A stretch of 64,000 nucleotides of DNA from Proteromonas lacertae (Eukaryota > Sar > Bigyra > Opalinata > Proteromonadidae): positions 57,958-121,957 of the forward strand of contig NGBS01000602.1 in assembly GCA_002245135.1 (NCBI GenBank), read 5' to 3'. The first letter of the stretch is position 1, and the number at the start of each line of letters is the position of its first letter. Position numbers and translations under genes: made by a program. The notes under the pieces are model-generated. The model made no database searches. It was given only the letters and a program-made list of their open reading frames with translations, and was not told the origin of the DNA. Below are positions 37,078 through 48,551 of this stretch, piece after piece.

Positions 37078-39750
37078 TGAGCAATTACAGTAGTATATAT
37101 GCTACTTTAGTTGTAAAGAAGAAAGAATCATTGTTTTCTCCAAAAAACCTTTCAAGAGAAGTTTTTGCAGGAATCTTGTCGTATTTTTCTTCTTCTATTG
37201 ATAATTGTAGAGTTTTAGCAATTGCAATTAATGGCATCGCTTTAGCTCAAGTGTTTTTTAAAGGTGATATGGCACCGTATGCAATATAGTTTATATTCTT
37301 TAGATACATGGTTAGAGGAGTTCAAGCATGTCTTATTGGGCTTTGTATGAGTTAGATTATGTTATTGTGCTTATAGTTATACAGCAGTTTACTGTGATTG
37401 GTTTTAGTAAATATAAAAACTCAGTAGTTGCAGTTTCTATAGAGACAAGTCCATTTATAGTAGAATCATTAAAGAATATATATGAAAAAATGAAAGGTGA
37501 AAGTGATCAAGCCAAATTAGCCACAACTTTAATAGTATTTGCGATGCAAGCATTATTAGCAGGTATAATATGTGCTATTATAAGAATCTTACATATTGGC
37601 ACAATTGTAGACTATATACCCTATCCTGTAAGAAGTGGAGTATTTGCTTCAGTTGGTTATTTCCTTTACATTTACAATTTTGATTTAGCATATGGAGAAA
37701 GTTTCTATTGGGGCTTATTTAAAGATTATAATTTAGTTTATTTCTTTATACCACATATATTAGGAATTGGCTTATTTATATTCACTAAATTTGTTAAAAG
37801 TCCATATGTTCAACCATTATTTATTATAATTGGAATAATTGTGTTTCATATAATAAGATTGATAGGTGGATGGTCAATCAATGAATTTAGAGATAACTTA
37901 TGGTTTGTGCAAGACACTCCAGTAACTCCATTTTACGAATATTATCAACAAATTCGATTTGGTTTAGTAAAATGGGATTTAATTGCAAATGAAATTCCCA
38001 ATATCTTAGTCGGTGTATTGATTGGACCAGTATTAAATGTATGTTTAAATGCAGTGATGTTAGGATATATGTTAAAGAGAAGTATTGATATTAATAAAGA
38101 AATCTTAAGTCATTCAATTGGTTATTGTTTAATTGGATGTTTAGGTGGATATTGCTCTCAAGCTGGAATGTCGATGACAACTTTACATGTATCAGCAGGT
38201 GGTAATACATGGGTATCAAGTGGTGTAGTTGGGTTAATATTATTCTGTATATATTATTATTATTATTATTATTTATAGTGATGTTTGCATTACATTGGTG
38301 TTTGGTGATAATAGGTTATTTACCTCGTCCAATCTTAGCAGCTGTATTTGTGAATGTTGGTTTAGGCATTATTATTAATACATTCATTGAAATATGGTAT
38401 CAGTTAACTAAAATCGAAGTGTTATTGGTTTTAGTGATATTAATATGTAGTGCTACATTAGGATTTGTATATGGTGTAGTAGTTGGTTTAGTCTTGGCAT
38501 TTGTATTATATATTTACACTACAAGTCGTTCTAATAATGTAACTGCTGAGACAGATGCTACGACATTAGGTAGTAATGTAATTAGACACTTGTACCAATC
38601 GGCACAATTAAATAAATTAGGAAAACATATTAGAGTTGTTCAATTAAGTGGATTCTTATTTTTTGCTTCTAGTTATCAATTGACTACTGATATATTAAGT
38701 AGAGTATTGAAGAAAATGAATATTAAAGATGAAAGTGAAAGTATTACTCATATATCCTTTTTTTATTAGATATTTATATATTATTATTATTATTATTATT
38801 ATCTTTAATTTTATTTCTTTTTTTAAGTTATATTAGATTTTACTAGAACGAATAGTATTGATTCAACAGCTTTTATAGCATTTGTTGAATTATGTGAAAA
38901 ATTAACATCATTAGATGTATTTGTTGGTTTTGTGGTACTTAAACAAACAAGAAGAGAAAGAATGGAAAATATGGTAAAAAGATCATCCGCTAAACCAGAT
39001 TTTTACAAATTCTATTTTTCATTAGATAATGCAATATCTGAATTTGAAGATTCTGTTGCTGAAAGGTTTACTGGATTTGTTATTCAAAATCAAATTCCAA
39101 TCTCACCCAGAATAGAAGATACAAAAGCATTACCTAAATCTTCTACTAAGAAAGTAGATATTAATTGGAAGAAACAAACTCCAATCACAAGGTTAAGATA
39201 TTTAATGAAGATGTTAAGTAATTTCAGTGAACATCCTATTTGTCAATCTATTTTATATGCTATATCTGAAGGATATGCGAAATATGTTATTTTAGAAACA
39301 GGACAAGTTTTATATCGTGAAAATCAATTGTCAAATGGTCTATATTTCCTTATCAATGGTAAAACTTCCTCTTATATAGCTGATGATTTGATTATGTCTG
39401 AGGCTACAACTAGAGAAGGAATAAATATTCTAAGAGTGCCAGATAAAGCTGAATATGAAATGAATAAGTTATGGGTTAATAAATATCCTGGTACTTTTAT
39501 AGGATTAATGCCTGAAAGAGGTGTTATAACTTTGAATGAAGAAACATTGTTAGCTGACAAATCTACATTGTTATTACATCTTGATAGATCTTCTTTAAGA
39601 ACAATGGAAGAAATTGTGCCTGATTTAGTCGCCTCATTTTATTTATACGATAGACTTGTCAGGAGAAGGAAATTAAAGTTTTTGAAAAATAGAATTCGTC
39701 AAAGTAGACAAGAAGATGTTTTGATGGACAGTAGAAAGGGAATGTTCTAA
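37078..39750 (+). CDS. SulP/SLC26-type anion transporter with STAS and cyclic-nucleotide-binding-like domains
   Basis: After a polar start (MSNYSSIYATLVVKKKESLF) come about ten membrane segments of SulP type (VFAGILSYFSSSIDNCRVLA, LVNVLIGPVLNVCL-like helices, GCLGGYCSQAGMSMTTLHVS, GYLPRPILAAVFVNVGLGII). A STAS domain follows (VVQLSGFLFFASSYQLTTDI, then ILDFTRTNSIDSTAFIAFVE), then a Crp-type domain (YVILETGQVLYRENQLSNGL, LYFLINGKTSSYI). About 835 residues. The same SulP-STAS-cNMP order is known from fungal vacuolar/plasma-membrane proteins of the YGR125W type. Introns near 37279-37293, 37345-37379 and 38248-38278 are ordinary. The one before the STAS strand (38741/38752 to 38826/38827) is ambiguous and has a U12-like donor. 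Confidence 0.88.
38741..38827 (+). other. Ambiguous intron with U12-like donor motif
   Basis: Two in-frame solutions exist. (a) GT-AG, 38741-38827, donor GTATTA and acceptor AAG, 87 nt, giving SE-IILDF. (b) AT-AA, 38752-38826, donor ATATCCTTTTTT (perfect U12 consensus), branch-like ATCTTTAAT at about 38801-38809, giving ITH-VILDF. AT-AA termini are rare but known among U12 introns; the AAG acceptor and 87-nt length of (a) are unusual for this window. Confidence 0.6.
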
Positions 39751-39947
39751 TGACTTATCTATACTCATGTATATGTATATATACTATAAAATTTTGTGTG
39801 TGTTTTGGTAATTAAACCTATTCTAAATGAAAAAGAACATTTTTAATATTTAGGGGTATGAAAATTCTTTTTTTTTGTTCCGATTTTTAAAACATTATTT
39901 TTGATAGTTGAATGAAATAAAATATATCTAATTTATATTCAAACTGT

Positions 39948-40184
39948 ATGCAAATATTGGATGAAATAGAATCGTTAAATGCCATATTTTCTTCTCGTAT
40001 ATTTGTCAACATATCTTTGTTGTAATTAGAAGAACTAAACTACGATTTTAATTACATTGCATCATTGAAAGATATTTTAAGAGAAGATAATAAAGATGTA
40101 AAAACTGAGTTTCTTCATCAATTTGATTTATCTCTTAATATGAATGTATTATCACCTGTTACACATGATCTAGAAAGAAAATAA
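39948..40184 (+). CDS. Small two-exon protein (about 67-72 residues)
   Basis: MQILDEIESLNAIFSS is joined by a 33-nt intron (about 39997-40029, GTATATT...ATTAG) to QELNYDFNYIASLKDILRED and on to a TAA at 40184. The product is acidic and helical with no signal peptide. It resembles in size the small subunits of vesicle-tethering or BLOC-type complexes, but there is no specific motif. The clean intron in frame is the main argument that it is real. Confidence 0.6.
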
Positions 40185-40421
40185 TGTTGAATATTAAATA
40201 ATTTATTTATTATTTATGTTGTTATTATTATAGTTAAAATAACACATGCTTGGGGTAGAATGAAAAATGAAATGAACAATATTTTCGCTTGTATTTAGTA
40301 GCTAAAAATTTTTATATCTTATTTTTTTTTAGCAATCAATAATTAAAGTAATTGTCAGCATAAATAAATAAATAATAAACACAAAATATAAATAATATAT
40401 ATAATTAAGTAATTAAAAGAA

Positions 40422-40652
40422 TTATTTGTTAAAATTATTATCTATAAATAATAATACGTTATCAAAGTTATCTATTTTTTTATTTAATAAATAAATAAGA
40501 GTGATAATAATTAATTGTCCATCAAATGAAATATTATTATAATTATTATTAATAAATAAACAAAAATCATGTTTGTTTATTCTATCATACATTAATGAAG
40601 TTAATTCATCATATATACCTGTAATACAGTATTGATCAATTTCATTGATCAT
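40422..40652 (-). CDS. Short hypothetical protein
   Basis: A 76-codon frame starting MINEIDQYCITGIYDELTSL and continuing HDFCLFINNNYNNISFDGQL. It is leucine/isoleucine/asparagine rich, helical, and lies just downstream of the large NTPase gene on the same strand, 40 bp after its stop. The pattern resembles the helices that precede ankyrin repeats in some protist proteins, so it may be a remnant. No function assigned. Confidence 0.35.
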   Translation of the reverse strand: MINEIDQYCITGIYDELTSLMYDRINKHDFCLFINNNYNNISFDGQLIIITLIYLLNKKIDNFDNVLLFIDNNFNK

Positions 40653-40691
40653 ATTGACATTAAAACATTGTTTAATAATAGAAAATTTTCT

Positions 40692-43600
40692 TTATTTAAT
40701 ATCTTCAACAAAAGCGTTTAATTCATCAAATGTAAAACATATTGTTCTTATCTTTTTCTTTGCTTCTTCAAAAAGTTTAGATTTATCAGTTTTATAAGTC
40801 ATAGGTTGAAAAATTTTGGGATATTTAGATATATCTCGATTATCTTTTAATTTTATACTCACTTGGTTATTTGGGCTTATATAAAATAAACCATATGGAG
40901 AATTATTATTAATAGCTGTTTTGTTTTTGAAAAACATTTTATTTAGATTTTGAAGAATCATTATCATTTCAGGTGCTAATGAATGACTCTTTCCAACAGT
41001 AATTTGAATTCCATATGAACCTAGTAATAAATCAATATCGGGGTGATTATGTTTATAATTTAAGTCAATAATTGGAAATTCTTTCTTCTTATAATTAAAA
41101 GTGTCTATTTCTTTCTGTAAATCACCATCATCTGAAACTTTAACTATTTCTTTTTTATCAAAGACAACATATTTATTCTTTTTATCATCTAAGTAATATT
41201 CTTTAATTTCATTAATCAAACTATCATAAAAAGTTTTACAATTCTTCATTAAATATGATATAATTCTTTCATATAATAATCCAGCTAAACTTCCTACTGG
41301 ATTTTCTTTTAATAGTTTTATCATTTTTTCACAACTTTCTTTATCATTTATCTTATAAAGTTTATCACATACCATCTTTTTGACTTCTTCAGATATAAAT
41401 ATAAGACCATTGGATTTTATAATACCATTTTCATCTTCATATGTATCATATATCAATATATTATCATATTCACCTTTTGAAAATGGAGATTTATTTATTC
41501 TTTTTAATATTTCTTCCATTATCACCTTGTTCTTTTCATCATTAATTTCAATATTTATATATTTTTCACTATCTTCATTTTTATAAAAACCAATAATACC
41601 TTTATATAATGGGTATTTTTCTTCATACACTTTTTTCCACTTGTTATATTTATTCTTATTGAAAAATATTTGTGATTCATCAGAATTTATTTCATCACTA
41701 TTTGTAAATCCTTTATATGTAATATCCAGTTCAATTCCATTCAATTTTCTAACTTCAATAAATCTTGTTTCTCCAACTTTCTCTACTTCTTCTTGTGTTA
41801 ATTGAGGTATATACATTATTGATGGAAATCTTTTACTTTGAAATGTTTTATACTGATTCTTGGATGGATTAGCTAATAATATTATCATTTTTGCATCTGC
41901 ATAATCATCTTCACCAATTACAACTTCATCAGAAATTACTATTTGAAATTTATTTTTCTTATCATAATATTCTTTGTTTTTGTAAGGACAGGTTTTTCCT
42001 TTAATTAAATGTAATATACTAACACTTTTACCAAATGTCTTATGAATATATTCTCTAATGATATCAACAAACTTTGACTTTCCTATTCCATTATGACCAA
42101 ATATTAAATAATTTCTTTGGTTATCATTATTAATATTAAAATTTGAAGGGAAAATAATATTCAACATCTTTTTATAACATTCTCTCACCAAAGTAACTTT
42201 ACTATTATGTATATACACTTCCATTTTTGATAAAACTATTCTATTAGTAGTACTTGATGATAATAATGTTAGTGATGGTAATTTCGGTGGTGATGTTGTT
42301 GCTGATGGTGGTGATGATATATTCCATTGTTGCTCATCTTCTTTTTCTATTTCTACTTCTTGTTTTTCTTTTCTTTCCGATTGTTTCTGTTCTATTTCTA
42401 CTTCTTGTTTTTCTTTTCCTTCTTGTTTCTGTTCATTGTTATCATCTTCATCCTGTCCATTATCTTCTTCTTCTTCTTCTTCTTCTTCTTGACTTAATGA
42501 TATAGGAAAAGTATCATAATATTTTACTCTTCTATTTAGTATTATACAACATTTAAACTCATATCTTTCATTCATATTATATTTCTATTTAATTAAAAAT
42601 ATAAATATATGTATACTCTTATAGATTCTTTTATTTTTTCTTGTATTTTATCATCATTCTTAACTTTTTCATTATTCAGAAGTACTTTTATAAATACTCC
42701 ATTCATTATCAAGTCAAAGAAATTATTTTCATCCAATATATAAAACACTGATTGTAAGGAATTTGGAGGATGATAAACTGGAACATATAACTCAGAATTC
42801 ATTTCAAAATTAGAATCTTCATAGTTGAACTCAATCATACCAGTACTTAATTCATATGCTATTATCTGTTTTAATGCCATTCTTCTCATATATATATCAT
42901 TAGTTGATGTATAATATTCTTCAATCTGATGATATTCTTGTTCATTTTTAGGTGGATTAAATTTACATACTATATATCTTTCTACTTCTTCAGAAATGAA
43001 TTTCAATTTTCTTTCTGGTTGTAGTGTCATTCTTCCAACTTCATTATCCCATACTTGTTTTAAATCATATTTTAATATAATGTTAGATAATTCTTTCAAT
43101 TTATCTTTTCCCATATAATCATTCACAAACTGAATATAACCTGTTGTTCCTACTACACTTTCTATTAACTGCTTATAATATTTCCAATAATCTCTATTAT
43201 AATTATTGTTATACAAATAATGGTAATATATTTGTCGAGGTATATTACCATACTTTTCACATATTAGATCAAATTCAGTACCTTTATCAAAATTAATACA
43301 ATATGTAAACCATTCTTCTATTTCTGTTTTATTTAAAGTATCAAAATATAAATTTTTAGTATTGTTATCAATATATGTTTCATGATTTTTAAAATCAGGA
43401 GAACTGATTGATATTACTATATTACTATCCTCAAACTCCTCATTATAAGTATCAACTATTATCAACGAATACTTAATATCATGTGGATTTATTTTGATTT
43501 TAAATAGTATATATTCTCCATTAATATTTTCAAACTTGTATACTTCACCTTGTTTTATATCACCATATTTCTTCCCTTTAATGAAATATATGTTTTTCAT

Positions 43601-45962
43601 CTTTTTACAAGCATCGAAAACATAATAATTAAATCCAATACCTAAATCTTCTTTTACTTCAACATCTTTTATTTCATTAATTTTATCTATTATTTCATCT
43701 TCTTTCTTTTTCATGTCTATTTTTGTTTCATTAAACTCTTTTGTAATTCTAGTAATTTCACTAGTAATTTCTGTTTTTCTTCGTTTATATAATTGTATTG
43801 ATTGATTCATTTTCTTTATATTCACCAATCTGTTTAATATTCTTTCTGTTATTACTCTTTTACATATAACATCATTATCATTTATATTTTTTCTTTTTAT
43901 CCAATTTTTAAATTGATTTAATTCTTTATCATTAATTACTTTTTTAGCATCATTCAAATGAATGATTTCCTCCAAATTCAAATTATTCTTTCCTTCATAT
44001 ATTGTGTTAGTTAAATTTTTATTATGTTTGATTGTCATTTCTTTATCATATATTTTCATTGTATATTTACATCCTTCATGAATGTATAAATCACTATGAT
44101 CAACTTCTTTATCATCTATTGTTTTAATCCTATTAATCTCTTTTGTAATATCTTCTTTTAAAATATTAATAGATTTATTACTTTCTTTTATATCAGCTTT
44201 AAGTTGTTTTATTACAATATTCAAATCAACAATTCTTTTCTCCTTTTCTTTATTCAATTCATTCAGAAATTCTTCTATCTCTTCATTTTCTTTATTCAAC
44301 TGTATTTTCTTCAAATATTCTTTTTCTTCTTCTCTATAATCATATGATAGATTATTCTTTAAAAAGAACAACATGACATATATGAAAGAGGTTTTGCCAA
44401 TACCTGATTGACCTGTAATGACTATGGAATCTATTTCATCACTTGATAAGAGTTTACATATATCTCTAAACATTGAATAGTAACAATCTCTTATGTAAAT
44501 AATATTCTTTGGAAACTGGAATACTTTCACATTGGCTTTTGAGAACTCTAAATATTTTTTTGTTTCACCAATTTCAACAGCATTACTATTTTCATCGAGT
44601 TTAGTAAGTTCAATTATTTTCAAATTATTCACTATTTTAACGAAAGTATCTGGTGAATCTAAGTACTTTGTATTTTCATCATCAAAATATGTTAATAGTA
44701 TTATTAAATCATTTATATCACTATTAGATAAATAATCTTCTTGAATTTCATTTAATAAAAATATATCTTCTATTCTTTCTTTTATTACATTAATATCAAT
44801 ATTTGTTGGATTGGCTTTGATTGATAATAGTTCAGATATCCAGTAATACTTTTCATAGTTGTATATACTACAAATAGTATTTGGCACTTTTATTCCATGA
44901 ATTACAGCTTTACCATCTTCAATATTAATTGCATTAAATAAATGATAATCCTTTTTCTCTATATAATATTCTATTAATTTCACTAAACCTTTTCTATCAC
45001 CAATACTAATACATGGATATATTGATGAAGGTAAGTTTTCATACACTAGTTTTTCAATACCATTTTCCTGTTTAATAAACATTTTCTTTTCATTCATATT
45101 ATATTTCACTTCATATATTTCTCCTCTACTTCCTTGAATTGAAGATACTATTGGTATTGTTTCATCTCCAATTGTATAACCAAAGCTAATATTTTCATTA
45201 CTAACACATTTTATCTCAAAATAGAAATGATAAATTCCACTTTTCTCTTTCATTTCTTCATTTATTTTAAAATAATACTTATTATTACGTATATCTTGAA
45301 ATAACTGATTACACACTACATATTGAATTTCATCCATTTTATTACCACCATTACTGCCATTATTATCATAGCTGTACAATTCATTGATAGACTTTAAGTA
45401 ATTAACTACATTACAACTTTTATCTTGAGTTGTATTAATATCATATTTTCTAATTGTATATCTTTCTATCATAGGTAATGGAAGAATCCAACTGCTTAAA
45501 TATTTAACTGAACCATTTCTAGCACCAATATATGGGTAAACTGTTGTTGCACTAATTCTACATACACTCACTTCTTTGTTATTTCCTTGTCTAATTGACA
45601 TTCTTTTGTTAATCATATCATATATCACTTCATATGTATCTCCTACTGTTGCAACGACAAATGCATCATCTTCACTCATTGAGTCTTCTTTCAGACGATA
45701 ACCAAAACTAATACCATCAGTTAAACCCTCTACTTTGACTTTGAAATGATAAATCTTATTCTCCATCTTTTCGGAGATTAAACAATCTTCTTTAGGAACA
45801 TCTATATTAACGATTTCTGTCATTTCTTCTTCCATACCTTCTTTATCTTCATCTTTATCTTCTCTTTTTCGTTTTTTGGTATTTTTATCTACTTTGTCTA
45901 CATATGTTGACTTTCTCTTTTCTATTAAAAAAGTAATAACATGCAAAAAAAATACCACGCAT
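40692..45962 (-). CDS. Crinkler/RHS-type protein: two SPRY-like domains, two P-loop NTPase modules, nuclease-like end
   Basis: About 1,735 residues in three exons; introns near 45924-45955 and 42577-42608. A basic NLS-like start (KKRKREDKDEDK) is followed by two SPRY-like domains (about 60-170 and 225-350), each with GISFGY/NISFGY and TVYPYI/SIYPCI strands. NTPase 1 has Walker A GQSGIGKTSF (about 505), Walker-B-like LIIVDTY, coiled coils, and a YGNIPRQIYYHYL element typical of RHS/Crinkler ATPases. After an acidic linker NTPase 2 has GHNGIGKSKF (about 1270) and ANPSKNQYK. The end, HPDIDLLLGSYGIQITVGKS, resembles the PD-(D/E)XK-type nuclease of Crinkler effectors. Such proteins are thought to act in conflict or as secreted/nuclear effectors; the role here is inferred. 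No signal peptide is visible. Confidence 0.72.
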
Positions 45963-46427
45963 TTGATCTATTAACAATATTAATTAAAATAATGGCTTTG
46001 AATTAGTTGGTTGATGAGATATGAGCAAAAATAATTATTTCATATAGAAATAACCAATCAAATTGCTCCACGTATAACCAATCAAATTGCAGAATTTGAT
46101 TTTTTGAAATTGTTTTATTGATTTATAGAGAGATGAAGCTTTTTCGTTTCAATTAAATTACAAATAAAATGTAACAATTTAAAATCTCTCTTAGTTGTTA
46201 CAAATTAATGGTAAGATCTTTTTCTACATTCCTAATCAATCATCTCTTTCATTCGATGAATACTTTTTAGGCAGTTCTACTCAACTTGTCTTTACCTGCG
46301 CTATGAGAATTTTTTAACTTTTTTGTAGTTTTCTTAACATTTAGTTAATAAATCGGCTAATAGAGTAGGATCGGCTAAAACCTTCGGTTTTCACTTAGTC
46401 GTCCGTTGGCCAAGCTTCATACTATAT
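45963..46427. other. Non-coding gap with short hairpin and repeats
   Basis: No gene seen. TCGGCTAA occurs twice (46353-46360 and 46371-46378). A perfect 6-bp hairpin AAAACC-TTC-GGTTTT lies at 46377-46391 in locally GC-richer sequence (GTCCGTTGGCC). CAATCAAATTGC also repeats near 46052-46093. A small RNA is conceivable but unsupported. Confidence 0.35.
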
Positions 46428-46545
46428 AATATTTCTATTCTATTTTTAATAGAAGAAATGATTAATCCTAATTATTTAATGGAAAATAATAAAGAATTAA
46501 AAGTATTGTTAGTTGAAGGAAATATGATTAAAATGATGGTAATGT
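46428..46545 (+). pseudogene. Copied fragment of the BTB/He_PIG/SPRY gene
   Basis: About 115 bp nearly identical to 15338-15457: intron end, acceptor and the exon start reading EEMINPNYLMENNKELKVLL then VEGNMIKMMVM, including the tail of the intron (ATATTTCTATTCTATTTTTAATAG). A few indels (GAAGAAGAA to GAAGAA, ATTATT to ATT) distinguish it. A stop follows at once and no other exon is present. A recent DNA-level duplication fits because the intron edge was copied too. Confidence 0.85.
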
Positions 46546-46904
46546 AAATTTAGATAAAGAAATGAATGATATGGGTTTAATGGTGTATTATATTCAATCT
46601 ATTGATTATTAGTTGGGCCGTAATTATAATTTAGTATATTATGTTTGATATATGCAAAAATTAATTAAGATGAGAAGATAAATCTGACAGTTTTTTTATA
46701 TTTGTTATTAATCTAAAATAGTTTATGATTTGAATGTAATTATTCACAAGATATTTAATTATTACGCATAATTCAAATTTTACACACAATTCAACATAAT
46801 AGAAACGACTATATTTTCATAAAGAAAATGCTGAATTATTTCTATGATTATCTGTTGTACTTACCATTTAGTACAGTATATATATGTTTTTTAATATTTA
46901 TAGA

Positions 46905-48357
46905 TAAAAGAGAGGATAGAGAAGAGTAATTATGAAGAAGATTTGGTAGTAGAATGTCAGGGTGATATCAGAATGATTAAAATAATGAATATTAATGGAA
47001 TAATAGAAAAAATGACATTAAAATTCTGTGAGATTAACTCATTGTTGTTAGATTGTTGTGTATCATATGTATATCCTTCTAATGTCTTCCATTTGTATAA
47101 TGAGAGATTTAGAAGAGTTAATTAAAAGTAAATGGTTTTGAAAGATAATGATGTGGTGATAGATAATATAAAGGGTAGTAATGTAGTATATAAAAGAAAT
47201 GGTGAAATGATACTTTGTGATTTATTCTTAAACTCATTAAGAAAAGAAGAAGATATGAGAGTGTATGATATCTACTTTAAAAGTCCTGAACAGTTGAATG
47301 GATTAGAATACAATGAAAAAAGTGTGATATGGTCAATTGGATGTATTTTATATGAGATAATAAATAAGAAATTACCATTTAATGAAGATAATAATGTAAT
47401 GAAAACAATGAATAATATTGTGAGATTTAAAATGTGATGAAATGATGAAAGAAATTGTTGGAAGAATGCTGAAAGCGAAGAATGAAGATAGATTGCGTTT
47501 AACAGAAATGAGAAAAGAAATGATCAAGATAAGTGAGATAATGAAAGATAGAGATAATTATTTGATGATATGTAAAGAAAGAAAAGAAATATTATATGAT
47601 AATGATAACGTAATAGCTACACTTACCATAATATATCCATCAGCATGTTATCTTAAAAGTACTAAAAGAGAACTAATTCGTGATAAATTAATAGAATCTT
47701 ACAATATTGTAGCTAATGAGAGAATCATGTCAATACTATTAATGATGAAGCTATAGAAAGAAGACAATTCAATAACTAATGAATTGGAATTTGTTTAAGA
47801 ATAGATCTGAAAGGAAATAATATCAGAATGAATGAGTTAAAATCAATATGTTCAAAGTCATTAGAAAGTGAGAATTATCCGTTTTTAGAAATGAAATGTT
47901 CATCATGGAATAATGAAGAATTAGAGTATTATTTGAGTTATTGTAGTAAAAAGAAAAGGAGAATCGATGAAAGAAACTATGATTTTTCAATTATATGATT
48001 TAAATATATAATGAAATAGATATGAATATTAATGATTCTCATATTAGATTGATAAAAGAGATTGATTATAATACACTTGATTTATCCAATAATAGAATTA
48101 GTTCTATAGGATTAAAAGAATTAAAGAATGATAAATCAGAAGATATAAAATATAAAGATGATAATCCATATTCATTGATAAAAGGAAATGAAGATAATGA
48201 AAGTAAAACGAGATTAATGAAAGAAAATAAAGAAACTATTTATATAATGAATGAAATGATATTAATATCAGAAAATTATGAAGATAAATTAAAATTTAAA
48301 TCACCTTTAAGAAATTTTTATCAATTAAATCAATTTAATAAAGTAAGCAAATCTTAA
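46905..48357 (+). pseudogene. Pseudokinase-LRR family copy, broken
   Basis: Family segments appear in order across several frames: VVECQGDIRMIKIMNINGII with KMTLKFCEINSLLLDC; VVIDNIKGSNVVYKRNGEMI with LCDLFL; YFKSPEQLNGLEYNEKSVIW with SIGCILYEIINKKLPF; then EDRLRLTEMRKEMIKISEI. LRR parts follow (KGNNIRMNELKSICSKSLES; MNINDSHIRLIKEIDYNTLD). Stops or shifts separate them near 47123, 47437, 47756 and 47797. The catalytic loop reads I-D-N-I-K, so the kinase Asp is Asn, and DFG is DLF. Best read as a decayed gene; some breaks could be sequence errors in A-runs. Confidence 0.75.
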
Positions 48358-48551
48358 TTTTAAATGGTTTTAACGCTAAATGATTAAATACATTGATAGT
48401 TTCTTATTTAAATTTCTCAATATACATAAGAAAGTGAATAACTGTATTGTCCCAAAATCTCAATCTGATTGTGTATAATTTTGTCTTTCATTTCAACTAA
48501 AAAATAAACACTCAAGCTTATATCAAGCAAGTGGAACACAATTAAAGAAAA

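Noticed and set aside
42254-42505. Plus-strand hydrophobic frame resembling a membrane protein
   Set aside because: It is the complement of the Glu/Gln-rich linker of the Crinkler-like gene; Glu codons read in reverse give Leu/Phe/Ser.
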